Numbered from the stretch's first letter, positions 1 to 11,728 are shown. The stretch is 64,000 nt of DNA from Chaenocephalus aceratus (GCA_023974075.1 CM043808.1:17785072-17849071), one strand, 5' to 3'. Notes: generated by a model not told the origin, from the letters alone. Translations and numbers: made by a program.

Positions 1-915
1 ATCTGGGTCAGTGTTGTAGTGATAATATTATAAACAAGGTGAATTTAGCGATCACAACGAAAACCCAAGACACATATTGAGCCCAGAAAATGAATGTTAT
101 TAGGGCTGTAAATATAATAAGCCTTTGTCTAAAACAGGCACGGCTCCAGGATGAAATGACTGAGGGGGCTGTTAAAAAATCCGAGGGGGCGATTTTTTTC
201 ACAACGAAAAATATTGGCTTGTAATGAATTGACACCAAGTTTTTTTCCTTCTCACTGCTCTACAATCTCTTTGCTTCTTTATTTGTTTTCCGGATTGACC
301 CCTCTCATTCTGTTATTTTCCTCTGATCTTTAATAAGAGCCATGAGAAGAAATACGCTAACGCTACTAACAGGCACAACACTGTTACTCTGTTTTTACTG
401 ACATGTAACATTTTCTTTCACCTTGCTCTACTGTATGTTTAACGCACATTCCGAAAAGGGGACTTTGCCCGGAAAACGGGGACACATGATAACATTAATT
501 AAGACTACAAGCTCTGGGGTTGAGGCTTTTTTACACGTTGCTTGACTGCCTGCCCACATATCTGATCTAAACCTAACGTGTGGAGGGGACTGACAGAGGA
601 TTACTTACAAAGTACACAGTAAAGGTACTTCATTGTATTCTGGTAGCAGTCAACTAGTACCGAGTCCAACAGTGTCAGTTTTATTAAGAACTTGTGGTAA
701 CAAATTTTGTATCACTCATTGATATAGCAGGAAAGAAAATGAAGAGTGCAGAATCGCTGTGTGGTTTAAATCTCCTTATTTACAATGTTGTCCATTTTAG
801 ACAAAGGCTTATTATATTTACAGCCCTAAAAACATAAATTTTCTGGGCTCAATATGTGTCTTGGCTGCTTTCGTTGTGATCGCTAAATTCACCTTGTTCA
901 AACACTGACCCAGAT
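1..915. mobile_element. Non-autonomous DNA element with ~130-bp inverted termini
   Basis: Bases 1-136 and 795-915 are imperfect reverse complements: the first begins ATCTGGGTCAGTGTT and the second ends AACACTGACCCAGAT. The ~660-bp core has no convincing coding frame. Long inverted termini around a short non-coding core suggest a non-autonomous DNA transposon or fold-back element. The window starts exactly at the left terminus, so a target-site duplication cannot be checked and the element may extend further left. The superfamily is not assigned. Confidence 0.6.
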
Positions 916-1029
916 CGCTGGATCGCTAGAAACACGCTGTCATCAGGCTGGCAAGGGCTGTTCCATGCTCTGCTCAACCTCCCGCCTTCCCAATGGACTC
1001 AGTAGCACCCCCTGCTGCCGTGGAGCATG

Positions 1030-1125
1030 TGCCGATAGATAGATAGATAGATAAATATCGATATATATATTGATATATAATATCGATATATATATCTATC
1101 TATATATTTATAGATATATAGATAT

Positions 1126-1156
<31 letters not shown>

Positions 1157-1205
1157 TATAGATATATATATATATATATATAATAATATATATATATCGA
1201 TATGT
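1030..1205. repeat. (GATA)n/(TA)n microsatellite
   Basis: An uninterrupted run of GATA, TAGA and TA dinucleotides with small variants. It is simple sequence with no coding content. Confidence 0.95.
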
Positions 1206-1216
1206 GCCGGCCCCTG

Positions 1217-1277
1217 CGGAATATTACTGCCAAAAGTCACGTGAGTGAGTCACGCGACTTTTGGCAGTAATATTCCG
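1217..1277. repeat. Perfect 22-bp inverted repeat (hairpin)
   Basis: Bases 1217-1238 (starting CGGAATATTACTGCC) are the exact reverse complement of 1256-1277, separated by 17 bp. It sits directly after the GATA microsatellite. It could be the tip of a fold-back element or a recent inverted duplication. No loop motif or transcription signal identifies it as an RNA gene. Confidence 0.8.
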
Positions 1278-1289
1278 CCGTGAGAAGAA

Positions 1290-1375
1290 AAAGTGTTGTA
1301 GTTGTAAAAACAAGTGTTGTACTTGTAAAAAAAGGTGTTGTAGTTTAAACAAAAGTTGTGTGTACTTGTAAAACC
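1290..1375. repeat. Short degenerate tandem repeat (GTGTTGTAsTTGTAAAAA-like)
   Basis: Three to four imperfect copies of a ~25-bp unit containing GTGTTGTA followed by an A-rich stretch. The minus-strand reading frame over this region (1250-1585) is low complexity and resembles no known protein. Confidence 0.5.
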
Positions 1376-1599
1376 TATGCTGAAGTTGTCTCTGAAACAT
1401 GATTTAGAGAAAAATGTTATGCGTTTGTTTGATAGATACGTTTTTTTTCTTTGCAAAACTAAATGCATTAGTTTGTAGATGGTGTTTTGTATTTGCAAAC
1501 CACATTGGGTTTGTTGTGAATCATGAGGCATATGTAAAAACCTGTTTAGTTTGTTTGTGGAGTTATGGCAGGAAATTAGCTCCATAGATATTGTTGCCA

Positions 1600-2790
1600 G
1601 ACTTATTACTGAATATCATTCTTAATGTGATACCAAGTCCATCTGAGACCTGTGCACACCTTCAGACAGCCTCCAAGTGAAGCGTACGTTGTTTCTCACA
1701 GTTTGAAAGCAGCGTGAAGTCTTCAGCTGTTCTTCACTCTGACCAGTGGAGAACCACTGATCTAAATCTAACACTACTTACCCAAATAACATACATTTCT
1801 TACAACATGGCAGGTAAAACACATACAAAACGTGTTTACCATAAACTATCATCTTATATTGTTGTAAATGTGGGCTTTACATGTCCATATCGTCACTAAA
1901 CTGTAGTTTGTATGTAACACAGAGCATCCATACTTGTCAAAACAAATGAGCCGTGTATACAAATACAGTGTTTCTATGAAAAGACAAACCTACTTACTTA
2001 AATGTAGTGACCTGCTCTCAGTAAAGGAAGAAAGACGAAGGAGGATGAGTCTCCTCAACTCCGAATCTCAGCTTTTATCTTCTTCTTCTCTTTGGTCCTT
2101 CCTACGTTTTCTGCAGTGTTCGCTAAAGCTTATATTCCGTCTACTCACAGACCTTTAAACAAAACCCGTGATAAACACACTCTGTTGGCGTGTAAAGAAA
2201 TCAAGTGAGACGCTCCAATGGGAACATAAACGAGAGCCACGTGACCTGGTGGTTGAATCAGCTGACAGCGGAATTACAGGAAGTTGAAGGGGCCGCGTTC
2301 GCGTTCTCTTTATACACCCATGCCCATGGGCCGTCCCATTTTATATTTGTATTTCACCTGCGTCTAAATATACATTTACGTCTGTTATGGTCTTAATAAA
2401 GAAATTATGGTACCACTTTTGTAAAGACACTATTAATAAAGGGATTATAAAAAAATATGATTTTATTAATGATTACTAAAGTTTTATTGTTCTATTAAAC
2501 CAATAAGGAAAAATGTTAATTTAGTGGAAAATCCAAGACATTATAAACTTTTTTTAACAGTAATTACCCCATTGTTTTTGGGATTTGCATTCAAATGCCT
2601 ATTTAGGGGAAAAACACTTGTATGAAATCTATAGTCTGAATGTGATAACTCTTACAAGATTAACTGAAACTGAGTTATTTATTGTCATTTAAAAAAAAAA
2701 CTATCAAAAATGAGTTGCTGACAGGGTATATGTATTTTACATGTTTATTGATCAGTATGCATCCTACCAACTAGGATTGTTCAGCGTTAC
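1600..2790. other. Gene-free interspersed-repeat sequence
   Basis: No supported gene. The stretch at 1945-2015 (GAGCCGTGTATACAAATACAG and following) recurs in the same orientation at 18463-18550, so at least part of it is interspersed repeat. The short open frames here are isolated and have no recognisable similarity. Confidence 0.5.
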
Positions 2791-2814
2791 AGGCATAGGC
2801 GGTGCGTGAGGCTC

Positions 2815-3122
2815 AGGTTTGGGAAGGCTAAATAGTAGGTAGATATGGTGCAAAATGTGAGAGCGTGTAAAACCTGATGTGAGCACTTGCAGAAATCTGA
2901 GCTTGTGTGCTTACATTTACACTTGTAAAATCCACGTAACTGTGAACCAAATGTACCTTGTATAAAATATCCACGTAACTGTGAATCAAATGTACACTTG
3001 TAAAAAATATCCACGTAACTGAACCAAATTTGAAGTCACAGAAGAAAAAAAAGTTTTGTAGCTTGTAGGAAAAAAATTAACTTAGAGATGAAATGTTCAC
3101 TTGCAGAAAAATACATATTTTT
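2815..3122. repeat. Left copy of an inverted duplication with ~36-bp tandem units
   Basis: This block contains about three tandem units of ATCCACGTAACTGTGAACC followed by an A/T-rich linker. It is the reverse complement of 14,660-14,950, where the same units read GGTTCACAGTTACGTGGAT. The pairing resumes at 6880-7042, beyond a LINE, and at 11,840 onward, beyond a second insertion. It therefore appears to be the outer part of an older repeat later split by two insertions. Confidence 0.75.
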
Positions 3123-3124
3123 TT

Positions 3125-6100
3125 AAATATTCATTTCATTTATTTCAAACCTTTATTTATACAGATAAATCCCATGAGATCATTGATCTCTTTTTCAAGG
3201 GAGACCTGCTCAAGTAGTTCCACATGAAACAAAAACATAAACAGAACACAAAAGGACATCATACAGCATCATTTACATAATTATCCACATAAACAGTACC
3301 AATACTTCCGATTGACTAGATCCAACCGAGCTTTAAAAACATTTAGTGGCACCAGATTGTTCAGTTTCCATTTAATTTGTAGACTATCCAAGACAGAGGA
3401 GCTGCGCATCTAAAAGCTGTCTTCCCTAAGACAGTCCTAGCAGTTGGCACATTAATAAAACCACTGCATTCGATCTCAGGCAGTAGCCACTTACAATTCT
3501 CCGAGAGATCAGGGAGCAGATAAGATGGAAGTTTCCCTAACATGGCTTTGTATATAAAAACCAGTGACTGAGCCTCCGTACAGTTATGAAAGCAAACAGC
3601 CCTTGCATACAGGGTACAGTGATGGGTTAATGCTTTCAGTTGTCACAAATCTCAGTGCACTGTGATACACCGCATCTAACTTGACCAGGCAATTGGCAGG
3701 TGCATTCATATACATCAGATCCCCATAGTCCAGCACAGGTAAAAAGGTCACAGTGACTAGCCTTTTCTGGCCTCAAGCGAGAAACAGGACTTGTTCCTGT
3801 AGAGAACCCTAGCCTAACCCTCAGTTTTTTTAGCAGGTTATTGACATGAAGTTTAAAAGTGAGACAATCATCAAGCCAGATACCAAGGTATTTGTAACAG
3901 GCAACCAACTTCAAGTTTTGTTCCTTGCGTAGTTACAATATCTAAAACAGGCTCTGGTGTCTTTTATGCTTTTGAAAAGAGCATTACCTTGGTTTTATCC
4001 ACATTTAAAAGAAGCTTTAATTCAGAGAGCTGAGTCTGAATAGTGTTAAAAACAGCCTGTAATTTAACAACAGCCTCTTTAATGGAGGGACCTGCACAAT
4101 ACATCACAGTATCATCCGCAGCATAAAAATGTAAAGTAGCTTCATCCACATTATCACCTATGCTGTTAATATATATGGAGAATAAAAGTGGTCCTAAAAC
4201 AGAACCTTGTGGTACACCATTAGAAATGTTTAACCACTCAGAAGACAGTCCATCAAAATGAACACATTGGGACCTTTCAGAGGTAGTTCACAAACACCCC
4301 ACTGCAAGGCTGGATATGCCAATACTGAGTAGCCTCTGCTTTAAGATGCGATGATCAACGGTGTCAAACGCTTTGGAAAGGTCAATAAACAGAGCTGCAC
4401 AACTCTGCTTATTATCTAAAATACTAGTAATGTCATTTACCACTTTCATTGTGGCAGTGATGGTGCTGTGTTTCTTTCTGAATCCTGATGATGTTTAGAC
4501 AGGATATCATTTATAGATAAAAACTCCTTTACTTGTTCACTCACAAGTCGTTCGAGCACCTTAGCCAGAACTGACAATTTAGAGATTGGCCTATAGTTAT
4601 TTAAAATAGTTGCCTCCCCTCCTTTCAGTAAAGGCAAGACATAAGCAGACTTCCATACTTTTGGAATTGCATTTGTGCTGAGGGAGAGGTTAAAAGAGAA
4701 GTAAGAGGTGGAGCAATAACATCTGCAGCTATCTTTAAAAAGAAAGGTTCTACGTTGTCCGGGCCAGCCGGTTTCTTAGGATCTAACTTGGATAAATGCT
4801 TCATGAACAATACCAATAGTTAAAGGAGTAAAACTGAAAGGGTTTTCCAGACCACATTGTTCGAGTCAAGGATTGGAGCTTTCACAGAAGCAGAAGTACA
4901 GTCAGTGACAGAATCAAACATAGAGCCACAAGACACAAAATGCTTATTAAAGCAATTTAGCATAGTAGCCCTGTCTGATATAGTGCCAGATGCTGTAGTA
5001 AGGCACGGAGGTAGCTCATTTGGGATATCACCAGTGGAAATCGATTTTATGTTTTTCAACATTTCCTAGGATTATTCAGGTTTTCTGTGGTAACCGACAA
5101 ATAGTACTTTGATTTAGCACTTTTTATTTGAGATGTGAAGCTATTTCTTAGCTGCCTAAAACGTAGCCATTCTACCTCTGAGCCTGATTTCCTAGCCTTA
5201 GCCCAAGCATTATTTCTCTCATGAAGTAGACTGGACAGCTTAGCAGAAAACCAAGATGATTGTTTCGTCCCTTCACTCTAAATTTACGCAGAGGTGCATG
5301 TCTATCTATAATTTTCATAAAACCAAGATAAAAATAAGACCATGCAGTTCTACATCAGCACACAAATTGATTTTACCCCAATCAAAAAACCCTGCTCCAC
5401 AAAGTGTTTTTTGTCTCTCTTTGTGATGATACGTGGTTTAACCTTTTGGAGCTTAGTGTCCCTAATTGTGGCTACAACACAGTGGTCACTCACATCATTA
5501 GCAAATACTCCCACAGATGAGTATTTATGTGGAACATTTGTTAAAATTAGATCAATTAAGGAGGATTTATTTGGGGACTTAATATTTGGGCGAGTAGGAC
5601 TGTCTATAATCTGGGTACAATTCAATGAGGTACACAGGTTTTTAAAATCCTCTGACACAGAAGTTAACCAGTCCCAATTAAAATCACCAAGCAGCACTAT
5701 TTCCTTGTAGGAAAGTTGTGATAACAGTTTTGCCAATGACGATAAAGAGTCCTTGACAGCCGAAGGGGCCCTGTAGCAGCCCACCACCATGACCTGTTGA
5801 CCCTTTGTTACCTCAATATTCACGGCTAAAAATTCGAGCTGTTTACTAACAGATTTGGAAACCATATTGGTTACACAAAACTTATTTTTCACATAAATGG
5901 CAACGCCACCACCTTTTTTAGCCCGGTCAGTAAGATATACACTGTAACCATTTATGTAAATGTCAGAGGCCAAAATGGATTTATCTAGCCACGTTTCTGA
6001 TAAGACAATGACATCAGCATCAGTCGAACTCGCCCAAATACGGACAAAATCTAATTTAGGTAACAGACTACGCACATTTAAATGAATTAAACCTAGCCCA

Positions 6101-6470
6101 GATCTAGATATAAGATCAGCAGGAGTAGCTATTTGACTAATACTGCTAGGTGGACCTAGATTTGGCTGTACATTTCCTGATAGTAACAACAATAAAAATA
6201 CCAAGCACCTTTTCCTCTTAATCAACACACATACATTGTCAGCTGTTCTAGAGTCACCAGCAAACTTCGCGAAAGTGAGATTAGAGTTTAAAAAACAATT
6301 CTGAAGGACCATCGTGGCAGGCATGTGAGAAAGACAATTCTCACGTAGATTTTTCAGGACGACTAGCGATCTTCTCCTTGTCCAGCACAGCCAAGAAAAG
6401 GCACAGCAGAAACACGACACCCGCCATTCTCCCAGTCCAGCACAACAGTATCCACGCTGTTCCCGGAGCA
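3125..6470 (-). mobile_element. LINE retrotransposon (L2/CR1/Rex1 group), decayed RT
   Basis: A non-LTR retrotransposon on the minus strand. It runs from an endonuclease-encoding 5' half (6471 down to 5350) to a broken reverse-transcriptase half (about 5330 down to 3361). Its 3' end lies near 3125-3240, where the plus strand reads GATCTCTTTTTCAAGGGAGA. The same 3'-end sequence recurs at 53,820 inside a hAT element, which confirms an interspersed family. The endonuclease frame is open while the RT half has several frameshifts and stops, so the copy is inactive. Confidence 0.88.
3361..5330 (-). pseudogene. LINE reverse-transcriptase domain, frameshifted
   Basis: Successive minus-strand fragments cover an RT in the right order: KPAGPDNVEPFFLKIAADVI near 4750, NNYRPISKLSVLAKVLERLV near 4580, then a palm-like segment around 4150-4440. 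The catalytic box reads YAADDT (near 4100) rather than the usual YADDT, so an extra Ala codon sits in the active-site turn. The thumb-like KYLGIWLD segment is near 3880. At least five frame changes separate the fragments, so no functional protein can be made. Confidence 0.8.
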
Positions 6471-6471
6471 A
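5350..6471 (-). CDS. LINE ORF2 N-terminal part: apurinic-like endonuclease
   Basis: An open frame of 373 codons. It carries the APE-type endonuclease motifs in order: LNVRSLLPKLD, SETWLD, GGGVAIYV, GCYRAP, LLGDFNWDW, LIDLILTN and SDHCVV. Just upstream is the GNVQPNLGPP segment typical of the 5' part of L2/CR1-type ORF2. In an active element this domain nicks target DNA for target-primed reverse transcription. The frame ends at 5350 with a short unrelated tail (GVKSICVLM), which marks a frameshift before the RT region. The first ~60 residues may be non-native because they lie next to the tandem 5' repeats. Confidence 0.85.
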   Translation of the reverse strand: MLREQRGYCCAGLGEWRVSCFCCAFSWLCWTRRRSLVVLKNLRENCLSHMPATMVLQNCFLNSNLTFAKFAGDSRTADNVCVLIKRKRCLVFLLLLLSGNVQPNLGPPSSISQIATPADLISRSGLGLIHLNVRSLLPKLDFVRIWASSTDADVIVLSETWLDKSILASDIYINGYSVYLTDRAKKGGGVAIYVKNKFCVTNMVSKSVSKQLEFLAVNIEVTKGQQVMVVGCYRAPSAVKDSLSSLAKLLSQLSYKEIVLLGDFNWDWLTSVSEDFKNLCTSLNCTQIIDSPTRPNIKSPNKSSLIDLILTNVPHKYSSVGVFANDVSDHCVVATIRDTKLQKVKPRIITKRDKKHFVEQGFLIGVKSICVLM

Positions 6472-6472
6472 G

Positions 6473-6700
6473 GTGGAACCAGGCCTCAGCTACAGCAGCA
6501 CAGCAGAGCAGAGCAGAGCAGGTGGAACCAGGCATCAGCTACAGCAGCACAGCAGAGCAGAGCAGGTGGAACCAGGCCTCAGCCACAGCAGCACAACAGA
6601 GCAGAGCAGGTGGAACCAGGCCTCAGCTACAGCAGCACAGCGAGCAGAGCAGGTGGAACCAGGCCTCAGCTACAGCAGCACAGCACAATGCCAGCTTTTC
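6473..6700. repeat. 43-49-bp tandem repeat beyond the LINE 5' end
   Basis: Five tandem units beginning GTGGAACCAGGCCTCAGC, at 6473, 6522, 6566, 6610 and 6653, each ending in AGCAGCACAGCAGAGCAG-like sequence. They lie immediately outside the first LINE codons, where the 5' UTR or promoter would be. The long plus-strand frames here are by-products of the unit length. Whether the array belongs to the LINE, as promoter monomers do in some L1 families, or pre-existed is unknown. Confidence 0.8.
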
Positions 6701-6879
6701 CCTATCAACTTTTGAACCAGTTCAACAAAGAAGTCCTTTTTATACTTCACAGTCGGCCTTGCTCAGGACTTTTGATGCTACAGTTTAACATGTACTGATA
6801 TTATCCGAAAGTGGCTAGATATGTGTTACTGACATCACATTTATGTCACCTCTCTACTTGTGCTGAGTATACTATATAT

Positions 6880-7042
6880 ATATATTTCCATTACAACTGC
6901 AACTTTATTTATTACAACCTCTCAAATCAGTCATTACAACTTGACGAATCTGCTCTGTGGCAGTATAAATCGACGAATCTGCGGTCTTGACTTTTGCTAC
7001 ACTTCTTGCGATAAATGTGTCGCAAAAGTAATTTTCACCTGT
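6880..7042. repeat. Continuation of the old inverted-duplicated repeat
   Basis: This matches the reverse complement of 14,505-14,660, for example ACTTGACGAATCTGCTCTGT here against ACAGAGCAGATTCGTCAAGT there. It resumes the repeat interrupted by the LINE and ends at the next insertion at 7043. Confidence 0.75.
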
Positions 7043-7192
7043 AGATGTGGGGGGAGGGAGGGGGCTTGGAGCAAAGAGGCGGAGCTATCAGAACAACGAG
7101 GCTTGGGTCAGTCACAGTCACAGTCAGGTCGAACCGGGTGACAGCGGGACTAACTGTTCGCTAACGGTTCGTGTCGCTACCAGTCCGCTGAC

Positions 7193-7210
7193 ATGGCGCG
7201 TCAATCAACG
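7193..7210 (+). other. Possible start exon in left terminus (MARQST|gt)
   Basis: ATGGCGCGTCAATCAACG is followed directly by a strong donor GTAAGT. The matching right terminus has the same arrangement on the minus strand (11,728-11,711, MAHQST followed by GTAAAT). Conservation in both termini suggests the ends derive from, or serve as, the first exon of a gene. No matching downstream exon was found between them. Confidence 0.35.
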
Positions 7211-7929
7211 GTAAGTGTTGCCCATTACTTGCCCAGTATTACTTTGAATATTATTATTGTGATTGAGGATTAAATCCGCTTTGAAGACCACCGTTTTATA
7301 TCGTGCCGTTTAGCGGCGAAATAACGTCAGTCAGCCAGCTAACGCTAGCTTTGTTGAGTTTATTCTAGCTAAACAAGTAGTGGTTGTAGTCTATACAGCA
7401 GTAATTCATATATTATAGCCTACTGCTTTGGCACTAACGGGTTGATAACCGTTTATGAAAATAAAACCAATTGAACTGTACTGAAATAATGACAAGTTTT
7501 ATAATTGTCTTGGGCTCCTGCTGTGTTTTTAAAGCCTTTGTAAATTATCCATGCTATTTTCTATTTAGCTAACGTCGAAGTAGTGTATGTGAAATCAACC
7601 TCACAATAAGATGTGTGTATATTACAATTATTAATGTCATATTTCAAGATGATTACTTAGATATTACAATATGGTTGGTTGAGCTGGAGTTCATTATTGA
7701 GCTTACAAGTTAACGTCACAGTCATCTGAAGAACGAACCCAAACCTTGTTGTTTTGATTAATTGTATTACAAATTGATATCAAATAAACAGTAAGCATTG
7801 GTAACACAATTTCCAAAGTTACAGTAAAATAAAAAGGACCCTGACTCGGACAATACACAATCCAACATGTTCAACAGAAGAGAATCAGTTATATTGTTTG
7901 TACACATGGTACTTTACATATATATATCT

Positions 7930-8330
7930 GCAGGGTTGGGAGGGTTACTTTGTAAATGTAATCAGTTACTGATTACTGATTACATGGCTCTGAAAGTAAT
8001 CCGAATACAGTTACAGTTACGTGCCTTAAAAACGTAATCAGATTACTTTTAGATTACTTTTGGATTACTTTCTTTTTCCTGGGTATGTTTTGGTGAACAG
8101 GAGACACAAAAAGCAAAAGGAAACTGAACGTGTTTTTACTGTTTTAATGGCTTATCAAGAGCACACTGAAACATCACATCTGAAACGATGTAACTAATAC
8201 ACGTTTTGGGGATGCAGCTTGATGTGAGGAGACAGGGCTTAAAACGGGCGTGTCGCCTTCTGTCCTGCAAGTGTTGGCAGGACATGAATTAAAATGTCGA
8301 ACTCGGACTTCATTTTAAGGACATTTCGGC
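7930..8330. mobile_element. hAT-type MITE fragment
   Basis: Starts with CAGGGTTGGGAGGGTTACTTT and continues with repeated ATTACTTTTGGATTACTTT-like subterminal motifs rich in TAATC/GATTA. This pattern is common to fish hAT non-autonomous elements. The opposite terminus was not found, so the copy is truncated or was overtaken by the satellite to its right. Confidence 0.55.
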
Positions 8331-8590
8331 CAGGGGTGTAGAGCTATATTTTTTAAGCACCGGATCGGCAAAACAGGAGAGTGTGTGCACCAGTCTGCCT
8401 TGATCTATGAATTCATGTCCGTGACACTCACAGTATCTGCTTCCCACAGCTGTTTTATAGAAGGAAAACCTCCTTCACTTCATGAAATCTCTGCAGCAGT
8501 AGGAGACTGCGGTCAACTCAGCCGTCTCTCGCATTTGCTTGGTCAAATGAGCAGCGCTTCATTTTTGAGTGCGCGATTAATATCATATTT

Positions 8591-9840
8591 GAGTAATACT
8601 CTGTCAAACTCCCCTCCAGAGTACAATAATGCATGTTTTCTGCCCTTTTTGATGAGAGATACAATCATTTTTTGCAATGAGTTCTTAATAAAATCGGTTA
8701 TGCTGAATTCTGTACTACTTGGACTACTACCAAAAGTACAATCAAGTACTTTTACTGTGTACTTTTTGAGTAATCCTTTGTCAAACTCCACCCCTGAGTA
8801 CAATAATGCATGTTTTCTGCCATCTTTGATGAGAGATAAAATGAATTGGTGCAATAAGTTCTTAATGAAATTGGTACTGTTGGATTCAGTACTACTTGGA
8901 CTACTACCAAAAGTACAATCAAGTACTTTTACTGTGTACTTTTTGAGTAATCCTTTGTCAAACTCCCCTCCAGAGTACAATAATGCATGTTTTCTGCCAT
9001 CTTTGATGAGCGATAAAATCATTTTGTGCAATAAGTTCTTCATGTAATTGGTACTGTTGGATTCAGTACTACTTGGACTACTACCAAAAGTACAATCAAG
9101 TACTTTTACTGTGTACTTTTTGAGTAATACTCGTTTAAACTCCTGTCCTGAGTACAATAATGCATGTTTTCTGCCATCTTTGATGAGCGATAAAATGATT
9201 TCGTGCAATAAGTTCTTCATGTAATTGGTACTCTTGGATTCAGTACTACTTGGACTACTACCAAAAGTACAATCAAGTACTTTTACTGTGTACTTTTTGA
9301 GTAATCCCCTGTCAAACTCCCCTCCAGAGTACAATAATGCATGTTTTCTGCCATCTTTGATTTGAGATAAAATGATTTTGTGCAATAAGTTCTTCATGTA
9401 ATTGGTACTGTTGGATTCAGTACTACTTGGACTAGTAGCACAAGTACAATCAAGTACTTTTACTGTGTACTTTTTGAGTAATACTCGTTTAAACTCCTGT
9501 CCTGAGTACAATAATGCATGTTTTCTGCCATCTTTGATGAGCGATAAAATGATTTCGTGCAATAAGGTCTTAATGAAATTGGTACTCTTGGATTCAGTAC
9601 TACTTGGACTACTACCAAAAGTACAATCAAGTACTTTTACTGTGTACTTTTGAGTAATCCCCTGTCAAACTCCCCTCCAGAGTACAATAATGCATGTTTT
9701 CTGCCATCTTTGATTTGAGATAAAATGATTTTGTGCAATAAGTTCTTCATGTAATTGGTACTGTTGGATTCAGTACTACTTGGACTAGTAGCAAAAGTAC
9801 AATCAAGTACTTTTACTGTGTACTTTTTGAGTAATACTCG
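8591..9840. repeat. 177-bp tandem satellite, seven units
   Basis: Units start with GAGTAAT at 8591, 8768, 8945, 9122, 9299, 9476, 9652 and 9829 (last one partial). The spacing is 177 bp except one of 176. Each unit has TACAATAATGCATGTTTTCT and GTACAATCAAGTACTTTTAC. Two variants differ just after GAGTAAT: CAAACTCCCCTCC type (A) and TTTAAACTCCTGTCC type (B). Their order is A A A B A B A B, so 354-bp dimers are the higher-order unit on the right. Because 177 is a multiple of three, open frames run through the array on both strands (339 codons on the minus strand); they are not taken as a gene. Confidence 0.93.
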
Positions 9841-9849
9841 TGGACTGAA

Positions 9850-11360
9850 CTGCTACTATTTATCTCTCAATATTGTCTGTAAAAAACGTGGTAAAAGTTA
9901 TTCTTTCAGTGAGACAACAGAGCAAGCTTCTACAGTTGCACTACGTTTTGATAACAGTTAAATTTATTTTGATAATAACATATATTTCAATGTTGATGAA
10001 TTTCATACTGTTCATTCATAATCTGATTACAATTAAAAAATAATTATATCAACAGCCCCATAACACACAAACACACCTCTTTCATAAATAACACACTTGT
10101 TCTGCAATAATGTTTTATGTTTCCTGTAAATTTTGTTAGGAAAGGACATGCCCGAAAGACACGACATCTTCTCCTTCTCTGAGGGTCAAGAAGAACTTCC
10201 AAGAGGAACATTAAAAGCTGATGTTATGAGATTTTAAGACCAGTACAGGACATTCACTAAGAAACTACTTTTATTGTGAAAACAAAGATCTGCACACCGA
10301 ATATTTTGTAGTCTATCAGGACCATCATTTGTTTGTGACGCTGCCTGCACCTCAGAGAAGGGGTGGTTATAGTCAGGCTTATAAAGTGTGACGAAAAACA
10401 TAGTCAGCTGATCGAATGCACCTATTTCCACATCTACACTCCATCAGCTGATTATTTCTATTTGCCTCACTTTATGAGCTTCACATCACTTGTGCCTTGT
10501 ACCGCAGAGTTTGCAACGTCACAAATAAATGGGGCCAATCTTCAGTCAGATGTGAATGTGTAATCTAACATTTTCAGTAAGAATAATGGACAAAAGGAGT
10601 GCAAATACAAATACAATTTATTGAAAATTAATCAAATGTTTTAAATAAAAAGCACATATGGACAGAAGGTGTAAACCTATTAAATGTATAAGTAAACACA
10701 TTTAGTCAAATAACGTGACAGTTGGTATCAGCTTTGCCCAGCATGGGCTCCTTCATCAGCCCTGGTCCTCCTCGCTGAGGAAAGACCCTCAGTCCTCTCC
10801 AAACCAACAGACAGGACGTCCATCACACGGAGGTTTCTCCCTGAAGTCTCTGCAGCCCTCTGGACACCACGCTGTCTCAATCCGTCCACACTGAATATGA
10901 GAGGGGAAAAATGAAAATAATAAATGCTTTAGACAATAAGAAATATAAAGTTGACTGTTGAGTTGCTCAGTTTTTTTAGATTGTCAATACTATTACTGTA
11001 TAACTAATATCTCAGGTTAAGAGGCACCTTCAAATAAAGATTGGTCTTTAAATACATGTTGTCTTTTGAATTGTTTGTCTAAAGTCAAGGATCTAGAACT
11101 GGTACTTAGTTTTAATGATACAGTCTGGTTATTATGCTGTTTGGAGGAGGCATCACAGGTAAGAGCACTAATTAGCTGTACACATGTAACACATGTACCT
11201 TAGCTTGACTTAAATGTATTAAACGTATAGTTCAGTGATGGCAAAATATAAATAACTAATGTCATGCAAACATATTAATATTTGCTTGATTCCAGAGTTG
11301 AATTTAGCACAATTGCATACAAACGTTAAGGGATTTTAAGATTCTGAAGTCTTCGTTCTA
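9850..11360. other. Interior of the long-TIR element, no gene
   Basis: A/T-rich sequence without a supported coding frame or recognisable element ends. It lies between the satellite and the right inverted terminus. Confidence 0.6.
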
Positions 11361-11710
11361 AATAGAAAATAGCATGGATAATTTACAAAGGCTTTAAAAC
11401 ACAGCAGGAGCCCAAGACAATTATAAAACTTGTCATTATTTCAGTACAGTTCAATTGGTTTTATTTTCATAAACGGTTATCAACCGTTAGTGCCAAAGCA
11501 GTAGGCTATAATTATGAATTATTGCTGTATAGACTACAACCACTACTTTTAGCTAGCATAAACTCAACAAAGCTATCGTTAGCTGGCTAACTGACGTTAT
11601 TTTGCCGCTAAACTGCACGATATTAAACGGTGGTCTTCAAAGCGGATTTAATCCTCAATCACAATAATAATATTCAAAGTAATACTGGGCAAGTAATGGG
11701 CAAAATTTAC

Positions 11711-11728
11711 CGTTGATTGATGCGCCAT
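11711..11728 (-). other. Possible start exon in right terminus (MAHQST|gt)
   Basis: This is the minus-strand counterpart of the start codon plus donor at 7193-7210 in the left terminus. One residue differs, and the donor is slightly weaker (GTAAAT). Confidence 0.3.

Noticed and set aside
6378..6788. 136-codon plus-strand ORF of repeated WNQASATAAQ units
   Set aside because: It comes from the 44-bp tandem array beside the LINE. Units of differing length shift the frame, and no family matches.
8543..9562. 339-codon minus-strand ORF with a 59-residue repeat
   Set aside because: It is a by-product of the 177-bp satellite: the unit is a multiple of three and lacks stops. The plus strand is open over the same array, and there is no independent coding evidence.
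8591..9840. CRISPR-like regular spacing
   Set aside because: Units are 177 bp with no unique spacers, in a vertebrate genome. It is a satellite.
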